Origin: Natronohydrobacter sp.
Lineage (GTDB): Bacteria; Pseudomonadota; Alphaproteobacteria; Rhodobacterales; Rhodobacteraceae
NCBI GenBank assembly: GCA_007117255.1
Contig: SKGU01000108.1
Span: 1-31,004 of the forward strand
DNA: 31,004 nt
Direction of reading: 5' to 3'
The notes beneath the pieces were generated by a model. It ran no database searches. It was not told the DNA's origin and saw nothing but the letters and a program-made list of their open reading frames with translations. The position numbers and the translations under genes are program-made. Positions 30,365 to 31,004 of this stretch are shown here, in pieces; within the stretch, counting starts at the first letter, position 1; each line of letters begins with the position of its first letter.

Positions 30365-31004
30365 TCATCTCTGTTTGCCGTGACGGCCACGCAAGCCAGA
30401 GGCGTCAAACCAGCCCGCCTTGCCGGTTCGCAGTGTTTCAGATGGTGGCTGGCCAAAGACCCGTTGATAGGACTGCGCAAAACGCCCGAGATGCGTGAAC
30501 CCGCAATCATAGGCAATGCTCGCGACCGTTTCGCCCTGGCTGTCGAGTTGCAGCCTTGAATGTGCCAGATCGAGGCGTGCCCGGATGATGTATTGTTGAG
30601 GGGTGACCTGAAAGGCGGCCTGAAACCCTGTCTGAAGACTGCGCATGCCGCACCCCGCGGCGCGGATCAGCTCATGTATTCGGAAGGGCTCGGCGATGTT
30701 GTCATTGATGAACGCCCTCGCCCGGCGAATATGGCTCGCATGGGCGGTACGCGCGCAGGGGCTTTCCACAAGATGGGTAATCGAACTTGGCTGCGCCTGC
30801 ACCAACCCCAGAGCCAACTCTTCTTCGATGGCCCGCTGAAACCGGTAGTTACTGTCACCGAAGGCGCGACAACGCTCGGCCGCCCGGACGCAGCGCGCGA
30901 GCGCCACCAGCCAGGACCGGATGCCCGGACGGGTCAGGTCCAGCATCGGGTCGAAGATGACAGGGGTTCGCAGGGCCATCCCCAGATAAGCCTCGGCAAG
31001 CGCG
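30365..31004 (-). CDS. AraC-family transcriptional regulator, C-terminal part (runs off the window)
   Basis: The reading frame is open to the window edge, so the N-terminus is missing and about 212 residues are visible. The first ATG at 30979 is probably internal, because the frame continues upstream as ALAEAYLG. The C-terminal domain is AraC/XylS type: RARAFINDNIAEPFRIHELIRAAGCGMRSLQTGFQAAFQVTPQQYI, then the second helix-turn-helix VASIAYDCGFTHLGRFAQSYQRVFGQPPSETLR. The upstream part resembles the effector domain of XylS-like aromatic regulators only weakly. What it controls cannot be told from here. It converges on manC with a 121-bp gap that holds no obvious terminator. Confidence 0.8.
   Translation of the reverse strand, partial: ALAEAYLGMALRTPVIFDPMLDLTRPGIRSWLVALARCVRAAERCRAFGDSNYRFQRAIEEELALGLVQAQPSSITHLVESPCARTAHASHIRRARAFINDNIAEPFRIHELIRAAGCGMRSLQTGFQAAFQVTPQQYIIRARLDLAHSRLQLDSQGETVASIAYDCGFTHLGRFAQSYQRVFGQPPSETLRTGKAGWFDASGLRGRHGKQR

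Noticed and set aside
1..31004. CRISPR array, tRNA or rRNA genes, prophage or defence genes
   Set aside because: No regularly spaced repeats, no tRNA-like cloverleaf or rRNA sequence noticed, and no phage or defence family recognised in any plausible gene.

Overview
The window looks like part of a chromosome (or large replicon) of a GC-rich alphaproteobacterium, most likely of the Rhodobacteraceae/Roseobacter type. This is inferred from the set of families: a pca operon carrying a BKACE gene, a PcaQ-type LysR regulator, a TRAP transporter for organic acids, and a suyAB sulfolactate module. The coding density, Shine-Dalgarno sites and short ATGA overlaps fit that group. No RNA genes or CRISPR arrays were seen.

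Region 1 (1-11.4 kb) is aromatic ring catabolism. A pobA gene is cut short by what looks like the end of an IS21-like element, with its divergent AraC regulator still intact. Next comes a leftward protocatechuate ortho-cleavage operon, pcaC-pcaH-pcaG-BKACE-pcaB. Back to back with it is a rightward operon, galB - VOC extradiol dioxygenase - galC - galD, followed by pcaQ and pcaD. A near-perfect PcaQ-type box lies between the two divergent operons. The pca genes are therefore split around a gallate/4-oxalomesaconate module whose ring-cleavage enzyme is of an unexpected family and has an altered active site.

Region 2 (11.4-21.5 kb) is a p-hydroxycinnamate (ferulate/coumarate/caffeate) module. 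An enoyl-CoA hydratase, a CouO-like amidohydrolase and an acyl-CoA dehydrogenase run leftward. A MarR regulator, an SDR dehydrogenase and a feruloyl-CoA synthetase run rightward, followed by a second MarR and a DctPQM TRAP transporter. The gene set matches beta-oxidative deacetylation, giving vanillate, 4-hydroxybenzoate or protocatechuate that would enter region 1. The broken pobA would block the 4-hydroxybenzoate branch unless there is another copy.

Region 3 (21.7-26.2 kb) is sulfolactate use: a divergent GntR regulator with a perfect operator-like palindrome, a ComC-type (R)-sulfolactate dehydrogenase, SuyA and SuyB, a strong terminator, and a SuyZ-type exporter. A convergent IlvD/Edd sugar-acid dehydratase follows. 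Region 4 (28-31 kb) holds about 0.8 kb with no convincing gene, then manC and the 3' part of an AraC-family regulator that runs off the window.

The most notable observation is the VOC dioxygenase at 6807-7775. It keeps the metal ligands of homoprotocatechuate 2,3-dioxygenase, but a tyrosine stands where that enzyme has its second-sphere catalytic histidine, and the gene is embedded among gallate-pathway genes that lack a LigAB-type gallate dioxygenase.
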